The notes below the pieces were generated by a model. It ran no database searches, was not told the DNA's origin, and saw nothing but the letters and a program-made list of their open reading frames with translations. From a bacterium (GTDB taxonomy: Bacteria; Chloroflexota; Dormibacteria; UBA8260; Bog-877): a stretch of DNA of 10,478 nt. This document shows, one piece after another, positions 1-7,344 of the stretch (position 1 is its first letter; every line of letters starts with the position of its first letter). The stretch covers positions 1 to 10,478 of the forward strand of contig JAJYWM010000014.1 in NCBI GenBank assembly GCA_021791455.1, given 5' to 3'. The translations under genes and the position numbers were made by a program.

Positions 1-1739
1 ATCACCGCCGCCCCGAGCCCACCGCGCACCGTGTTGTCCTCCAGGGTGACGACTGCCCTATGGGCGCGGGCCCAGTCCGGGAGCCTGCGGTCAACCGGCT
101 TGAGGAAGCGTGCATTGACGACTGTGGCGGTGATCCCGGCCGCTTCGAGCAGGCTGCAGGCGTTCAGGCCGATCCCCACCATCTTGCCCGCCGCGCAGAT
201 CAGGACGTCCTTTCCCCCCTCCTTCGCGACCTCCCACGACAGGCTCGGAAGTGGCCGGATGTCAACCACCAGCTCGCCGGCGGCACCTCGCGGGTATCGG
301 ATCGCAAAGGGGCCTGGATGCCGGACGGCGGTGGCCGTGAGGCGGCCGAGTTCGGCCGCGTCTCGCGGAGTGGACACCACGAGATTGGGCACCATGCGCA
401 GGTAGCTGAGATCGAACATCCCGTGATGGGAGCTGCCGTCGGGTCCGGTGACGCCGGCGCGATCCAGCACGAAAGTCACCGGCAGGTTGTGCAGAGCGAC
501 ATCGCACATGACCTGGTCAAAGGCCCTCTGCAGGAAGGTGGAATAGATGCACACGACCGGGTGCATCCCCCCCATGGCCAGGCCGGCCGCGAAGGTGACC
601 GCGTGCTGCTCCGCGATGCCGACGTCATAGAAGCGATCGGGAAAGCGGGTGGAGAACTTCAGCAAACCCGTCGAGGAGGCCATCGCGGCCGTTATCGCCA
701 CCAGGCTCGGATCCTCCTCGGCGAGGGTCAGTAACACCTCCTCGAAGACGTCGGTGTAGCTGACGCCGGCCGGGTGGATCTTCCCTGTCGAGACGTCGAA
801 GGCCCCCACACCGTGGAACTTGTCGATCTCATCGTCTTCGGCAGGGCTGAACCCGTGTCCCTTGTCGGTGACGACGTGGACCACGACCGGCCCTCTCAGG
901 TTGCGCGCCAGCTTGAGCGCCCCCTCCACCGCCTCGAGATCATGCCCGTCGATCGGGCCCGAGTACTTGATGCCCAGGTCCTCAAAGAAGACGTTGGGGG
1001 ACACCAGCTGCTTCACGCCGGTTTTGAAGCGACGCGCCATCTCGTGGGCCGGCTCGCCGACCGCCGGCAGAGAACTCAGGAAGTCACCGATCCCGGTCTT
1101 GGCCGCCTCGTACCGCGGGTTGAGGCGGAGCCGGGCCAGATGGTTCGCCAGCCCGCCCACGGTGGGGGCGTACGAACGCCCGTTGTCGTTGAGGATGATC
1201 ACCAGATCGGGACGCAGGGAACCTATGTTGTTGAGCGCCTCATAGGCCATGCCGCCCGTGAGCGATCCGTCGCCCACGACCACCACCACCTTGCCAGGAT
1301 CCCCGCGGCGACGCCTCGCCTGGGCCAGGCCCAACGCGTAGCTGAGTCCGGTCGAGGCGTGGCTGTTCTCCACCACGTCGTGGGGAGACTCCTCACGGTT
1401 GGGGTACCCCGACATCCCGCCCGCCTGACGCAGGTTGTTGAACTGGTCCTTCCGCCCGGTCAGGATCTTGTGCACGTAGGCCTGATGGCCCGTGTCAAAG
1501 ACGATCCGGTCGCGGGGGCTGTCGAACACCCGATGGATGGCCAGGGTGATCTCCACCACCCCCAGGTTCGGCCCCAGGTGCCCGCCGGTCCTGGAGACCT
1601 TCTCCACCAGGAACTCCCGAATCTCCTGAGAGAGGCGCCGGCACTCCCCGAGGTCGAGTCGACGACAATCGGCGGGGGAGTTCACCCGATCCAGCACCGA
1701 GGGCGGCGCAGCGCCAGGGGTCTTGCGAGGTGCTGGCAT
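1..1739 (-). CDS. dxs: 1-deoxy-D-xylulose-5-phosphate synthase (C-terminus cut by window edge)
   Basis: Thiamine-diphosphate enzyme that condenses pyruvate with glyceraldehyde 3-phosphate to DXP, the first step of the MEP isoprenoid pathway; cytoplasmic. About 579 codons are visible of a protein usually near 620-640 aa, so only the end of the C-terminal domain is missing. Landmarks: INSPAD-like VNSPAD at about 19-24, TGGHLGPNLG at about 51-60 with the active-site His (54), the ThDP/Mg motif GDGSLTGG at 156-163 followed by NDN, YSGPIDGHD at about 259-267, IAEQHA at 375-380 with the catalytic Glu (377), and DRAGVTGPDG at 426-435. The ATG at 1737-1739 is chosen because a perfect TATAAT lies just upstream. 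A GTG at 1695-1697 would match the usual family N-terminus better but has no visible RBS. The ATG adds 14 residues. Transcribed divergently from the membrane-protein gene at 1961. Confidence 0.97.
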   Translation of the reverse strand, partial: MPAPRKTPGAAPPSVLDRVNSPADCRRLDLGECRRLSQEIREFLVEKVSRTGGHLGPNLGVVEITLAIHRVFDSPRDRIVFDTGHQAYVHKILTGRKDQFNNLRQAGGMSGYPNREESPHDVVENSHASTGLSYALGLAQARRRRGDPGKVVVVVGDGSLTGGMAYEALNNIGSLRPDLVIILNDNGRSYAPTVGGLANHLARLRLNPRYEAAKTGIGDFLSSLPAVGEPAHEMARRFKTGVKQLVSPNVFFEDLGIKYSGPIDGHDLEAVEGALKLARNLRGPVVVHVVTDKGHGFSPAEDDEIDKFHGVGAFDVSTGKIHPAGVSYTDVFEEVLLTLAEEDPSLVAITAAMASSTGLLKFSTRFPDRFYDVGIAEQHAVTFAAGLAMGGMHPVVCIYSTFLQRAFDQVMCDVALHNLPVTFVLDRAGVTGPDGSSHHGMFDLSYLRMVPNLVVSTPRDAAELGRLTATAVRHPGPFAIRYPRGAAGELVVDIRPLPSLSWEVAKEGGKDVLICAAGKMVGIGLNACSLLEAAGITATVVNARFLKPVDRRLPDWARAHRAVVTLEDNTVRGGLGAAV

Positions 1740-1747
1740 GACTCGGA

Positions 1748-1753
1748 ATTATA
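1748..1753 (-). promoter_or_regulatory. -10 element of dxs, probably leaderless
   Basis: Reading the minus strand, a perfect TATAAT is followed by eight bases (TCCGAGTC) and then the dxs ATG. A normal -10 to +1 distance places transcription start within about two bases of the ATG, leaving no room for a Shine-Dalgarno site. No good -35 is seen: the best 16-18 bp upstream is CTGTCC-like. Leaderless mRNAs with this TANNNT-N(6-8)-ATG layout are common in Actinomycetota and Deinococcus. The motif is directly visible; its use as a promoter is inferred. Confidence 0.6.
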
Positions 1754-1941
1754 CCTTCGACTCAAATTGCGGACAGGAGGCCAAGTCGCGCCCAGATCAT
1801 GGAGTGCTGGCTTCCGCCACCATCGCGAGGCAGCGGCCAGGTCCCGGCTCAGGGGCCGTAAGTCGGGGCTCAGCCGCTCACCGGGGGGTCGACCAACCAC
1901 TCAGGGGTGGGGCCAATCCCAGTGGGGTGTCACAGGTGGCA

Positions 1942-1955
1942 GCGCCAAGTGGCGC
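1942..1955. repeat. Short inverted repeat before the membrane-protein gene
   Basis: GCGCCA (1942-1947) and TGGCGC (1950-1955) form a perfect 6-bp inverted repeat with a 2-bp centre, ending five bases before the ATG at 1961. As DNA it could be an operator half-site pair; as RNA the 2-nt loop is too tight for a good hairpin. It may be chance in GC-rich DNA. Confidence 0.3.
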
Positions 1956-1960
1956 ATCAT

Positions 1961-2653
1961 ATGGGGATGATCCAGCAGCGCCCGACCAGGGCCAGGCGCT
2001 CCGGCGACAGGCCGCGGACGGATTCCGGTGCCGGCACGGTCGCTGCCCGCGCGGGTGAGTGGGGTCTGCGACTTGGGTGGGCCATTCTGGCCATAGCCTT
2101 GATCTCCGCGGTCGCCAACGCGGCCTCCCTCGTTGCCGTCATGTCGGCCATGAGTCAGGCCGGGCCGCCCCAGGGGCCCGCCTCCTACCTGCCCGTGGTG
2201 GCAGGGGCCATCGTGGGCCTGCTGGGCGATCTGTTGATGCTGAGCGGCGCGGCGGGCGTGCTCCGTCCCGGTGCCAGGATGACCTCCGGCCGCAGCTCGG
2301 TGGTGGTCGGGTTGGTCCTCGAGCTGGTGGCGGCGGTGGCGGTCGGGACGCTGGAGGCGTCCTCGATTATCACGGCCGTCTACCTCGTGTTCTTCGTGAC
2401 CCTGGGCGTTCTCTGGGTGCGCCTCAGCCCGGTCCCGGGGGAGCGCCCTCTGGCCCAGCACCCTGCCGAAGAATTGACCCAGCGGCGCCGCACCAACATC
2501 ACCCCGACCGGGCGCTGGACGGTGCAGGGAGCGCCGCGGTCGATGCCATGGTCGGGAACCGTCCCGTTGCCCCCCTCGGCACCCGCGGTGCCGGCTTCGT
2601 CTGAGAGCACCGAGAGAGAGCGTCCGACCGGCAGTGCCTGGACTCGCCCCTGA
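1961..2653 (+). CDS. Four-helix membrane protein of unknown function
   Basis: I do not recognise a family. The 230-aa product has a basic, Arg-rich N-terminus (about 1-35), four likely membrane helices (about 37-62, 77-101, 112-131 and 135-155) and a 75-residue Pro/Ser/Arg-rich tail that is probably cytoplasmic. The reading frame has strongly G/C-ending codons, supporting it as real; the long minus-strand frame opposite is low-complexity and looks like a shadow. An ATG at 1961 and another at 1967 are both possible starts, and neither has a clear RBS. The sequence CATCAT lies six bases before the second ATG, so a leaderless start there is possible but weak. Its stop at 2653 lies 57 bp before the protease GTG, and only one base from a CTG that could start an extended protease, so the two genes are probably co-transcribed. 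Confidence 0.65.
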   Translation: MGMIQQRPTRARRSGDRPRTDSGAGTVAARAGEWGLRLGWAILAIALISAVANAASLVAVMSAMSQAGPPQGPASYLPVVAGAIVGLLGDLLMLSGAAGVLRPGARMTSGRSSVVVGLVLELVAAVAVGTLEASSIITAVYLVFFVTLGVLWVRLSPVPGERPLAQHPAEELTQRRRTNITPTGRWTVQGAPRSMPWSGTVPLPPSAPAVPASSESTERERPTGSAWTRP

Positions 2654-2709
2654 GCGTCGAGCTGGTCGACCCCGAGCCTGAGAGCCCACCCAGTCACACC
2701 TCCTGGGGC

Positions 2710-3441
2710 GTGCGCGAGGTGGTGTTCGGGATTGTGGTCGCGATCCCCGCGGTGCTGGTGGCGGTCTATCTGGTGGCGGCGGTGGTGGACGGTCTCAGCC
2801 AGGCCAGGGTGATCGGGAGCCTGACAGGGCACTCCGGGCAGGCAATTCTGCCCTACTACAACATGGCCACCACCGTTGCCTTCTACGGGGCACTGCTGGC
2901 GGTGGTGGTGTTCTTCGCCAGCCGCCACAAAGGGCGCATCTGGTCCGAACTGGGGCTGCGGCGCCCACCCTTCTGGGTCCTGCCCCTGATGCCGGTAGTG
3001 GCCCTGGCGTTGCAGTTCCTAACCAGCTTCATCTCGGTCGCCCTGTCGCCCCTGCTGGGGGGCATGACCAACCCGCAGGGATGCGACATCTCCCAGGGCT
3101 TCGGCCAGGACGCCTACCTGGGGATCATCGCGATCGTGGTGATCGCCCCCATCGTGGAGGAGATCACGTTCCGGGGCTTCATCTTCGGAGGGCTCCAGGG
3201 CCGCCTGGGCACGACCTGGGCGGTCGTGGCCAGTTCCGCCGTATTCGCCTTGGCCCACACCCTTTCGGTCGGGGGGTCGATCCTGCTCCTCGGGCCGTCG
3301 CTCTTCATAGCCGGTGTGGCCCTGGCCCTGGTCTACCAGAGGACCAAATCCCTGTACCCAGGGATGGCTCTTCACGCGTCGTTCAACCTGATCGCCGTCA
3401 TCCTGATCTTTCTGACCTCAACGGCCGCGAACTGCCACTGA
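2710..3441 (+). CDS. CPBP/CAAX-type intramembrane metalloprotease
   Basis: A polytopic membrane protein with the three signatures of the CPBP (Abi/Rce1-like, peptidase M79/M82 superfamily) fold: EEITFR with Glu150, Glu151 and Arg155, the FxxxH segment FALAH (Phe179, His183), and the HASFN segment (His222, Asn226). These are the putative metal-binding and catalytic residues of the family. Hydrophobic stretches lie at about 5-26, 53-70, 90-113, 138-149, 170-182, 190-208 and 221-236. Bacterial members process or modify membrane substrates; no substrate can be named here. The GTG at 2710 is the first conventional start in frame, but the frame stays open back to 2605, and a Trp-Gly-x-x-Glu stretch resembling the usual region before the first CPBP helix straddles the GTG. 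The true N-terminus may therefore be upstream, for example at a CTG at 2650 that overlaps the previous stop (CTGA). Stop at 3441. Confidence 0.88.
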   Translation: MREVVFGIVVAIPAVLVAVYLVAAVVDGLSQARVIGSLTGHSGQAILPYYNMATTVAFYGALLAVVVFFASRHKGRIWSELGLRRPPFWVLPLMPVVALALQFLTSFISVALSPLLGGMTNPQGCDISQGFGQDAYLGIIAIVVIAPIVEEITFRGFIFGGLQGRLGTTWAVVASSAVFALAHTLSVGGSILLLGPSLFIAGVALALVYQRTKSLYPGMALHASFNLIAVILIFLTSTAANCH

Positions 3442-3447
3442 CCCTTC

Positions 3448-3499
3448 TGTAACAAGGCGTTCAAACCCATTGACACCCCGTTACACTTAGCGGCACAGT
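3448..3499 (+). promoter_or_regulatory. Candidate promoter region for the surface-protein operon
   Basis: The gap after the protease gene contains a perfect TTGACA (3470-3475). An 18-bp spacer leads to CACAGT (3494-3499, 3 of 6 matches). An alternative pair is TTCAAA (3460-3465), a 16-bp spacer and TACACT (3482-3487). The region is flanked by the inverted repeat TGTAAC (3448-3453) / GTTACA (3480-3485), which could be an operator. A second possible -10, TATAGA, is at 3544-3549 with a poor -35. All are pattern matches only; the start site is not determined. Confidence 0.4.
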
Positions 3500-3647
3500 C
3501 GTGGCGGGAGTTGGGAGGACGTGGACCTGGTATCAGTCGGTGCTATAGAAGGCCCGTGCCAGGCTGGGGGGCCGCGCCCGAACACCCAGGGAGTCTGGTT
3601 TGCGCGCGTGGGATCCGGCACGACTGTTGAGGGCGCTCGGAGGCTTC

Positions 3648-4703
3648 ATGGCTGAGCACCTCCCGTGGCGGCGATCGGGATCTCTAGAAAACCATGAGTG
3701 GCGTCCCCTGCCCTACGACCCGCCCGGCAAGGCTGGTGTTGTCAGCAGGATCCCGGCGATCGCGGTGCTGGTGCTGCTGGCGGGCTCCGTGCTGGGGCTC
3801 GGCACGACTGGGGCCCTCTTCACCTCCCAGGCGGCCCCGGGCAGTAGCAGCTTCACCGCCGGCAACCAGTTCAAACCGGGGCCCAGCCCGTCCCCTGTGG
3901 CCACTCCGCAGCCGGCAGCGGCCGCCTGCCAGCAGGTTGCCAACCTGAGCTACGACCCCTACCTCGGAGTTAGCACCACGCCTCCGGCTCCGGGCTCTCA
4001 GATTGGGGCCATGCCGCCGCCTTTCGAGTCCTTGATCACCTCGGCAAGGTCCCTTCTTCCCGCGTCGATGGGGCTCCCAGCGGGGACGATCGGAGTTGGG
4101 GATGCAAGCGACGGGGTGACCGGCAGCGCCTCCACTCCCGCCCACGGCGACAGCTTCGCGGCAGGCTACTGTGACGAGAGCGAACTGTCGCAGTACGTCC
4201 CGTCGACGACCCCCACCTGTCCCTCCACTAGCCTGGCGCCAGGGGCATCGACGTCCGCTGAGCAGTACGACATCTGCATCCTGGACAAGGCACTGACGGT
4301 CGCGGTCCCGGCCGGGGTCATGAGCGAGCCCTCGGCAGCCGGGTACGCGGCTTCAGGGACTGGAATCCCGTACGTCGCCATCTATCAGGCCTCCCAGGTG
4401 AGCGCCGGAGCCGACGGCCATCTGAGCTTCACCGGGCAACCGGTGATCGCCCCGGTTGCTGTCAGCGTCGTCTACTCCAACTACCAGGTCTCCCCCGCCG
4501 CCTTTGGGACCACCCAGCCGACGCCCAACGGCCCCAAGAGCAAGCGCGTGGTGATCACCTTCAGCGTGGCCTCGGACGTGGCCTCCGGGAGCAATCCCAC
4601 GGGGCTGCTATCACCTGACACCACCTACGTCGCTTACCTGTTGCTCCAGGACACCGACCAGTCGGGCCCTCTGGCGGACCACCTGTGGTACTTCCAGCCA
4701 TGA
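3648..4703 (+). CDS. Secreted protein with SipW-type (TasA-like) signal sequence
   Basis: Predicted exported surface protein of 351 aa. A cytoplasmic N-terminus of about 34 residues leads into a hydrophobic segment (about 35-57). This is followed by GTTGALFTSQA (52-62) and SSFTAGN (67-73), which fits the G-x-x-x-A-x-F-(S/T)-(D/S) ... N-x-F-x-A-G pattern typical of TasA/camelysin-type substrates of SipW peptidases. The mature part is Ser/Thr/Pro/Ala-rich with four Cys and no C-terminal anchor. I do not recognise a fold in it, and the CxxxxxxxPG and YQGG motifs of the two later proteins are absent. ATG 3648 is preceded by GGAGG (3639-3643). A TTG at 3600 with AGGGAG six bases upstream would add 16 residues and is also credible. 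The stop overlaps the next gene's start (ATGA, 4700-4703), so it is translationally coupled to the peptidases that probably process it. Confidence 0.8.
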   Translation: MAEHLPWRRSGSLENHEWRPLPYDPPGKAGVVSRIPAIAVLVLLAGSVLGLGTTGALFTSQAAPGSSSFTAGNQFKPGPSPSPVATPQPAAAACQQVANLSYDPYLGVSTTPPAPGSQIGAMPPPFESLITSARSLLPASMGLPAGTIGVGDASDGVTGSASTPAHGDSFAAGYCDESELSQYVPSTTPTCPSTSLAPGASTSAEQYDICILDKALTVAVPAGVMSEPSAAGYAASGTGIPYVAIYQASQVSAGADGHLSFTGQPVIAPVAVSVVYSNYQVSPAAFGTTQPTPNGPKSKRVVITFSVASDVASGSNPTGLLSPDTTYVAYLLLQDTDQSGPLADHLWYFQP

Positions 4704-5374
4704 ACCAGATGCTCTGGACTGCTGACGGCGGAGCTGCCGGCTCTCCTGCTCGGACCGCCGCGACGCGCTCCTTGGCGGCCCATACGGCGCGCTTGGTCGT
4801 CAACCTCCTGACCCTTCTGGCAGTCGTGGCGCTGCTCGGCTCCATCCTCTTGGTCGCGCTTGTCCGTCAGGGGCCGGATGGGGAGACGTCGGTTTTGGGG
4901 CACCCGCTTCTGGAGGTCGCCAGCGGTTCGATGACCCCCACCTTTGACGCTGGAGACCTGATCCTGGACAACCCAATCTCTCTTTCGGCCGCTGAGCATC
5001 TGCACCGGGGTCAGGTGATCACGTTTCGATCAAGCGAGTTCACTCAGGCGGGAGCGCCGATCCTCATCACCCATCGCATTCACAAGGTGATTCCGAGTCC
5101 CGCGCCGGGTGGGGTGAGGTACCAAACGAAGGGCGATGCCAACAACGTGGTCGATGCTGGGCTGGTGGCGCCCGCCGCGATCGTCGGCATCTACCAGGGG
5201 GTCCGGGTACCGGACGGAGCCTACGTCCTGAGCGCACTCCACCAGCCGACCACCTTTGTGATCTTGGCGGTTCTGTTGGTCGTGTTCCTGGGAGCGGGAG
5301 AGTTCAGACGTCGCTGGCGCCTGCTGGGGCCGGAGACCGAGTCCCCCGCCCGCGCCAGCGGGAGGCGGCCATGA
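4700..5374 (+). CDS. SipW-like (ER-type) signal peptidase I, first copy
   Basis: Membrane serine peptidase of family S26B, which removes signal peptides at the outer face of the membrane. In the 224-aa product: first membrane helix about 33-55; SGSM (75-78) with nucleophile Ser77; THRI with His125 in the position where bacterial LepB enzymes have Lys; KGDANN (144-149) with Asp146 and a further Asp152; second membrane helix about 184-199; and a short Arg-rich cytoplasmic tail. The Ser/His/Asp set marks the SipW/archaeal/ER group, whose Bacillus member matures TasA and TapA. ATG 4700 is chosen for its ATGA overlap with the preceding stop; the GTG at 4685 would add five residues. The C-terminus overlaps the second copy by ATGA. 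Likely substrates are the neighbouring secreted proteins. Confidence 0.93.
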   Translation: MNQMLWTADGGAAGSPARTAATRSLAAHTARLVVNLLTLLAVVALLGSILLVALVRQGPDGETSVLGHPLLEVASGSMTPTFDAGDLILDNPISLSAAEHLHRGQVITFRSSEFTQAGAPILITHRIHKVIPSPAPGGVRYQTKGDANNVVDAGLVAPAAIVGIYQGVRVPDGAYVLSALHQPTTFVILAVLLVVFLGAGEFRRRWRLLGPETESPARASGRRP

Positions 5375-6045
5375 CCGATCGGGTCTCGGTCAACGTCGGG
5401 CCGACGAAGCGGCAGAGCCATGGCGTAGCAGGTCGGTTTTTCAACGCTCTGGCCACCCTCCTGACGGTGCTGGTGGTGCTCCTCCTGGCGGTGGCGATAT
5501 TCCTCGCCGTGACCGTGAAGAACGGCCCCTACGGAGAACGAGTCGTGTTCGGCCATCCCGCCTTCAGCGTGGCCAGCGGCTCCATGGCCCCCACCTTCGT
5601 GCCGGGAGATTTGATCTACGACCGAACCGTCACTCTGGCGCAGGCGAGCCATCTGCGCAAGGGGCAGATCATAACCTTCGTAGACCCTGCGCGGACCGCG
5701 GGGCAGGCCCCGTTGGTGATCACCCACCGCATCTACTCGGTTGGCACCGGGCCAGGCCCGGGCGGCCTGACCCAGGTCGAATACCGCACCAAGGGTGACG
5801 CCAACAACGTGCCCGACGCCCTGCCGGTCGCGGCGGCGGATGTGCTGGGCGTCTATCAGGGCAGCATCCCCTTGGGGGGGTACGTGCTGACGGCGGTCCA
5901 TCAGCCCGTGACATTCGTGATCCTGATCATGATCCCCGTCCTCTATTTCGTGACCGGGGAGACGCGTCGGCGCTGGCGCGCGATTGACGCCGAGGAGCGG
6001 GCGGCCCGAGAGAAGGAGGCCGATTCAATGGGTCGCCCGTGGTAG
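5371..6045 (+). CDS. SipW-like (ER-type) signal peptidase I, second copy
   Basis: Paralogue of the preceding gene and also exactly 224 aa. Membrane helix about 24-49; SGSM (69-72) with Ser71; ITHRI with His119; KGDANN (141-146) with Asp143 and Asp149; second helix about 180-196; and a charged cytoplasmic tail (RRRW...EERAAREKEA). All catalytic positions are kept, so it should be active. The two copies share GHP.....VASGSM.PTF, THRI, TKGDANNV and HQP.TFVIL but differ over most other positions, indicating an old tandem duplication rather than a recent one. GGAGG at 5361-5365 lies five bases before the ATG, and the ATGA overlap (5371-5374) couples it to the first copy. It is followed by a 181-nt gap before the TasA-like gene. 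Confidence 0.93.
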   Translation: MTDRVSVNVGPTKRQSHGVAGRFFNALATLLTVLVVLLLAVAIFLAVTVKNGPYGERVVFGHPAFSVASGSMAPTFVPGDLIYDRTVTLAQASHLRKGQIITFVDPARTAGQAPLVITHRIYSVGTGPGPGGLTQVEYRTKGDANNVPDALPVAAADVLGVYQGSIPLGGYVLTAVHQPVTFVILIMIPVLYFVTGETRRRWRAIDAEERAAREKEADSMGRPW

Positions 6046-6226
6046 GCGGGTGCGCCCCGGGGTCCGACCAGGGGTGGGGACGTCGGCTGACCCAGTTTGG
6101 CAACGAGACGGCAGGTGCAGAGCACATGGGAGGAAGGAGATAGGAGCACGGAAAGAGGAGCGGAGAAGGTGAACCGGGATGTGCCACAGCGCATCTCCAA
6201 GCAGAAATTTTTAGGAGTAACTCAGG
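6046..6226 (+). other. Leader region of the TasA-like gene
   Basis: This 181-nt gap inside an otherwise tightly packed gene set ends in a strong RBS. Its middle (about 6125-6175) is markedly purine-rich, with repeated GGA/AGGAG tracts, and about 6198-6222 is A/T-rich against the GC-rich background. A small hairpin GTGC-AGA-GCAC lies at 6115-6125. I see no convincing -35/-10 pair: TTGGCA at 6097-6102 has no partner. No known riboswitch could be recognised by eye. It may hold an internal promoter or a translation-boosting 5' leader. Confidence 0.35.
6213..6217 (+). promoter_or_regulatory. Strong ribosome binding site of the TasA-like gene
   Basis: AGGAG nine bases before the ATG at 6227, in a local A/T-rich and probably unstructured stretch. 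It is the clearest Shine-Dalgarno site in the window and suggests high translation, as expected for a major structural subunit. It fixes the start, since no other in-frame start is nearby. Confidence 0.8.
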
Positions 6227-7333
6227 ATGTCCATCGGTAGAAACCGACGGCTGACGCTCGTCCTCAGCGCCATCGGCGTGGTGGGCGCGGCGGCAGCCCT
6301 GGCGATCGGGGCCAGCTACGCGCTGTTCAGCAGCGCGGCCACGCCCCAAACCTCGACCATCAGCGCGGCCACCGTCACGCTGACCAACACCGGTTCGGCA
6401 AACGCGAGCTCTTGCAACTTCTCGGATATAGTCCCCGGCCAGTCCCTCGGATCCACTTGCACTTATACGGTCGACTACACGGGCACGGCCCCGGCTTGGC
6501 TGCTGCTCAACGTTTCCACCGAGTCCAAGGCCGGCACCCCTGGCGGCTCGCCCCTGATCGGTGGGGCATACGGCCTGGTGCCGACCATCTCGACTCCCGC
6601 CGCCTCGGAGTACGGCATCGGAACCCAGCTCTTCGGTTGGGGAACTCCCAGCGCTTCCAACTGCAGCACCGCTCAGACAGCCGCCGGCTGGCAGGCCTGC
6701 AGCAGTGACGACAACCAGGTGGTGGACCTCTGGAACCCGACCAGCGGCGGGTCCTTCACGTTCACCATCAGCGGGGCGATGAACATCGGGACACCGGCTC
6801 AGAACAACCCTTACCAGGGCGGGTCGGCCTCCATCTCGGTTGACGCATGGGCGGTGCAGTCCGTCAATGACACCAACAACTCCGGGCACGCGCCCGAGTA
6901 CCCGACCGGGCCCATCTTCGAGTCGGTGACCTCGCCCAGCGCGACCACCCTGAACGTCGGCTACAACGTCCCCGTCCAAGTCTTCAACACCAACAACTAC
7001 ACGCCGTCCGCTCCCTCAGAGTTCTCGGCTACGGACGTCACCCAGAGCACCGCGACCACGCCTGATGTCTGCCAGTACAGCATCACGACACCGTCGCCGC
7101 TTCCTGCCTTTGGATCGAACGTGGCCTCGGCCGCGGTAAGCACCCTGGGCCTGACCGTCTCCTCATGCACGGGCGCCATGCCCAAGGCAGGTGACGTGCT
7201 GAACTTCACCTACAACGTCTATGCCAACGCCTCCTACGTCGTGTACAAGGCGGGAGCCAACCCGAGCGACCTGACCAGCAACGACGATTTCCCCCAGCAG
7301 GGCGAGACCTTCTGGAACATCACGGTCGGCTGA
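6227..7333 (+). CDS. TasA/camelysin-like secreted surface protein
   Basis: Predicted exported structural protein of 368 aa. A basic start (RNRR) and a hydrophobic segment (about 9-28) lead into GASYALFSSA (28-37), the SipW-type cleavage context in which the Phe is typical of TasA/camelysin-family proteins. The first domain (about 38-212) starts with a T-x-S-A-A-T-V-T-L beta-rich stretch, has VPGQSLGSTC (69-78) and ends with NPYQGG (194-199) and AVQ, as is common at the end of TasA-type domains. A second domain (about 225-368) opens with SPSATTLNVGYNVPV, like bacterial Ig-like (SbsA-type) adhesive domains. Six Cys (63, 78, 146, 158, 282, 314) fall in three plausible disulfide pairs. There is no C-terminal anchor. 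It probably forms or decorates extracellular fibres or matrix; the role is inferred from family resemblance and from the adjacent peptidases. Confidence 0.82.
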   Translation: MSIGRNRRLTLVLSAIGVVGAAAALAIGASYALFSSAATPQTSTISAATVTLTNTGSANASSCNFSDIVPGQSLGSTCTYTVDYTGTAPAWLLLNVSTESKAGTPGGSPLIGGAYGLVPTISTPAASEYGIGTQLFGWGTPSASNCSTAQTAAGWQACSSDDNQVVDLWNPTSGGSFTFTISGAMNIGTPAQNNPYQGGSASISVDAWAVQSVNDTNNSGHAPEYPTGPIFESVTSPSATTLNVGYNVPVQVFNTNNYTPSAPSEFSATDVTQSTATTPDVCQYSITTPSPLPAFGSNVASAAVSTLGLTVSSCTGAMPKAGDVLNFTYNVYANASYVVYKAGANPSDLTSNDDFPQQGETFWNITVG

Positions 7334-7344
7334 CGACCGTGTGC

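Noticed and set aside
774..1970. 398-aa plus-strand reading frame opposite dxs, and a similar 224-aa one at 60-734
   Set aside because: They lie fully or mainly antisense to an unmistakable Dxs frame, show no domains, and reflect the high GC content.
1901..2689. 262-aa minus-strand frame opposite the four-helix membrane protein
   Set aside because: Its composition is Arg/Gly/His-rich low complexity with no membrane or domain pattern, while the plus strand has clear helices and coding bias.
3654..3700. Twin-arginine signal in the first secreted protein (WRRSG)
   Set aside because: The RR pair lies about 25 residues before the hydrophobic segment and lacks the FLK context, so a Tat signal is not supported.
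6046..6226. Known riboswitch (c-di-GMP, cobalamin, TPP, FMN, glycine) upstream of the TasA-like gene
   Set aside because: I looked for the conserved cores of these families here and in the other gaps and found none.
5927..6979. 350-aa minus-strand frame across the peptidase/TasA-like junction, and a 226-aa one at 5221-5901
   Set aside because: Antisense to genes with conserved motifs and a strong RBS; the translated sequences look like GC-rich shadow frames.
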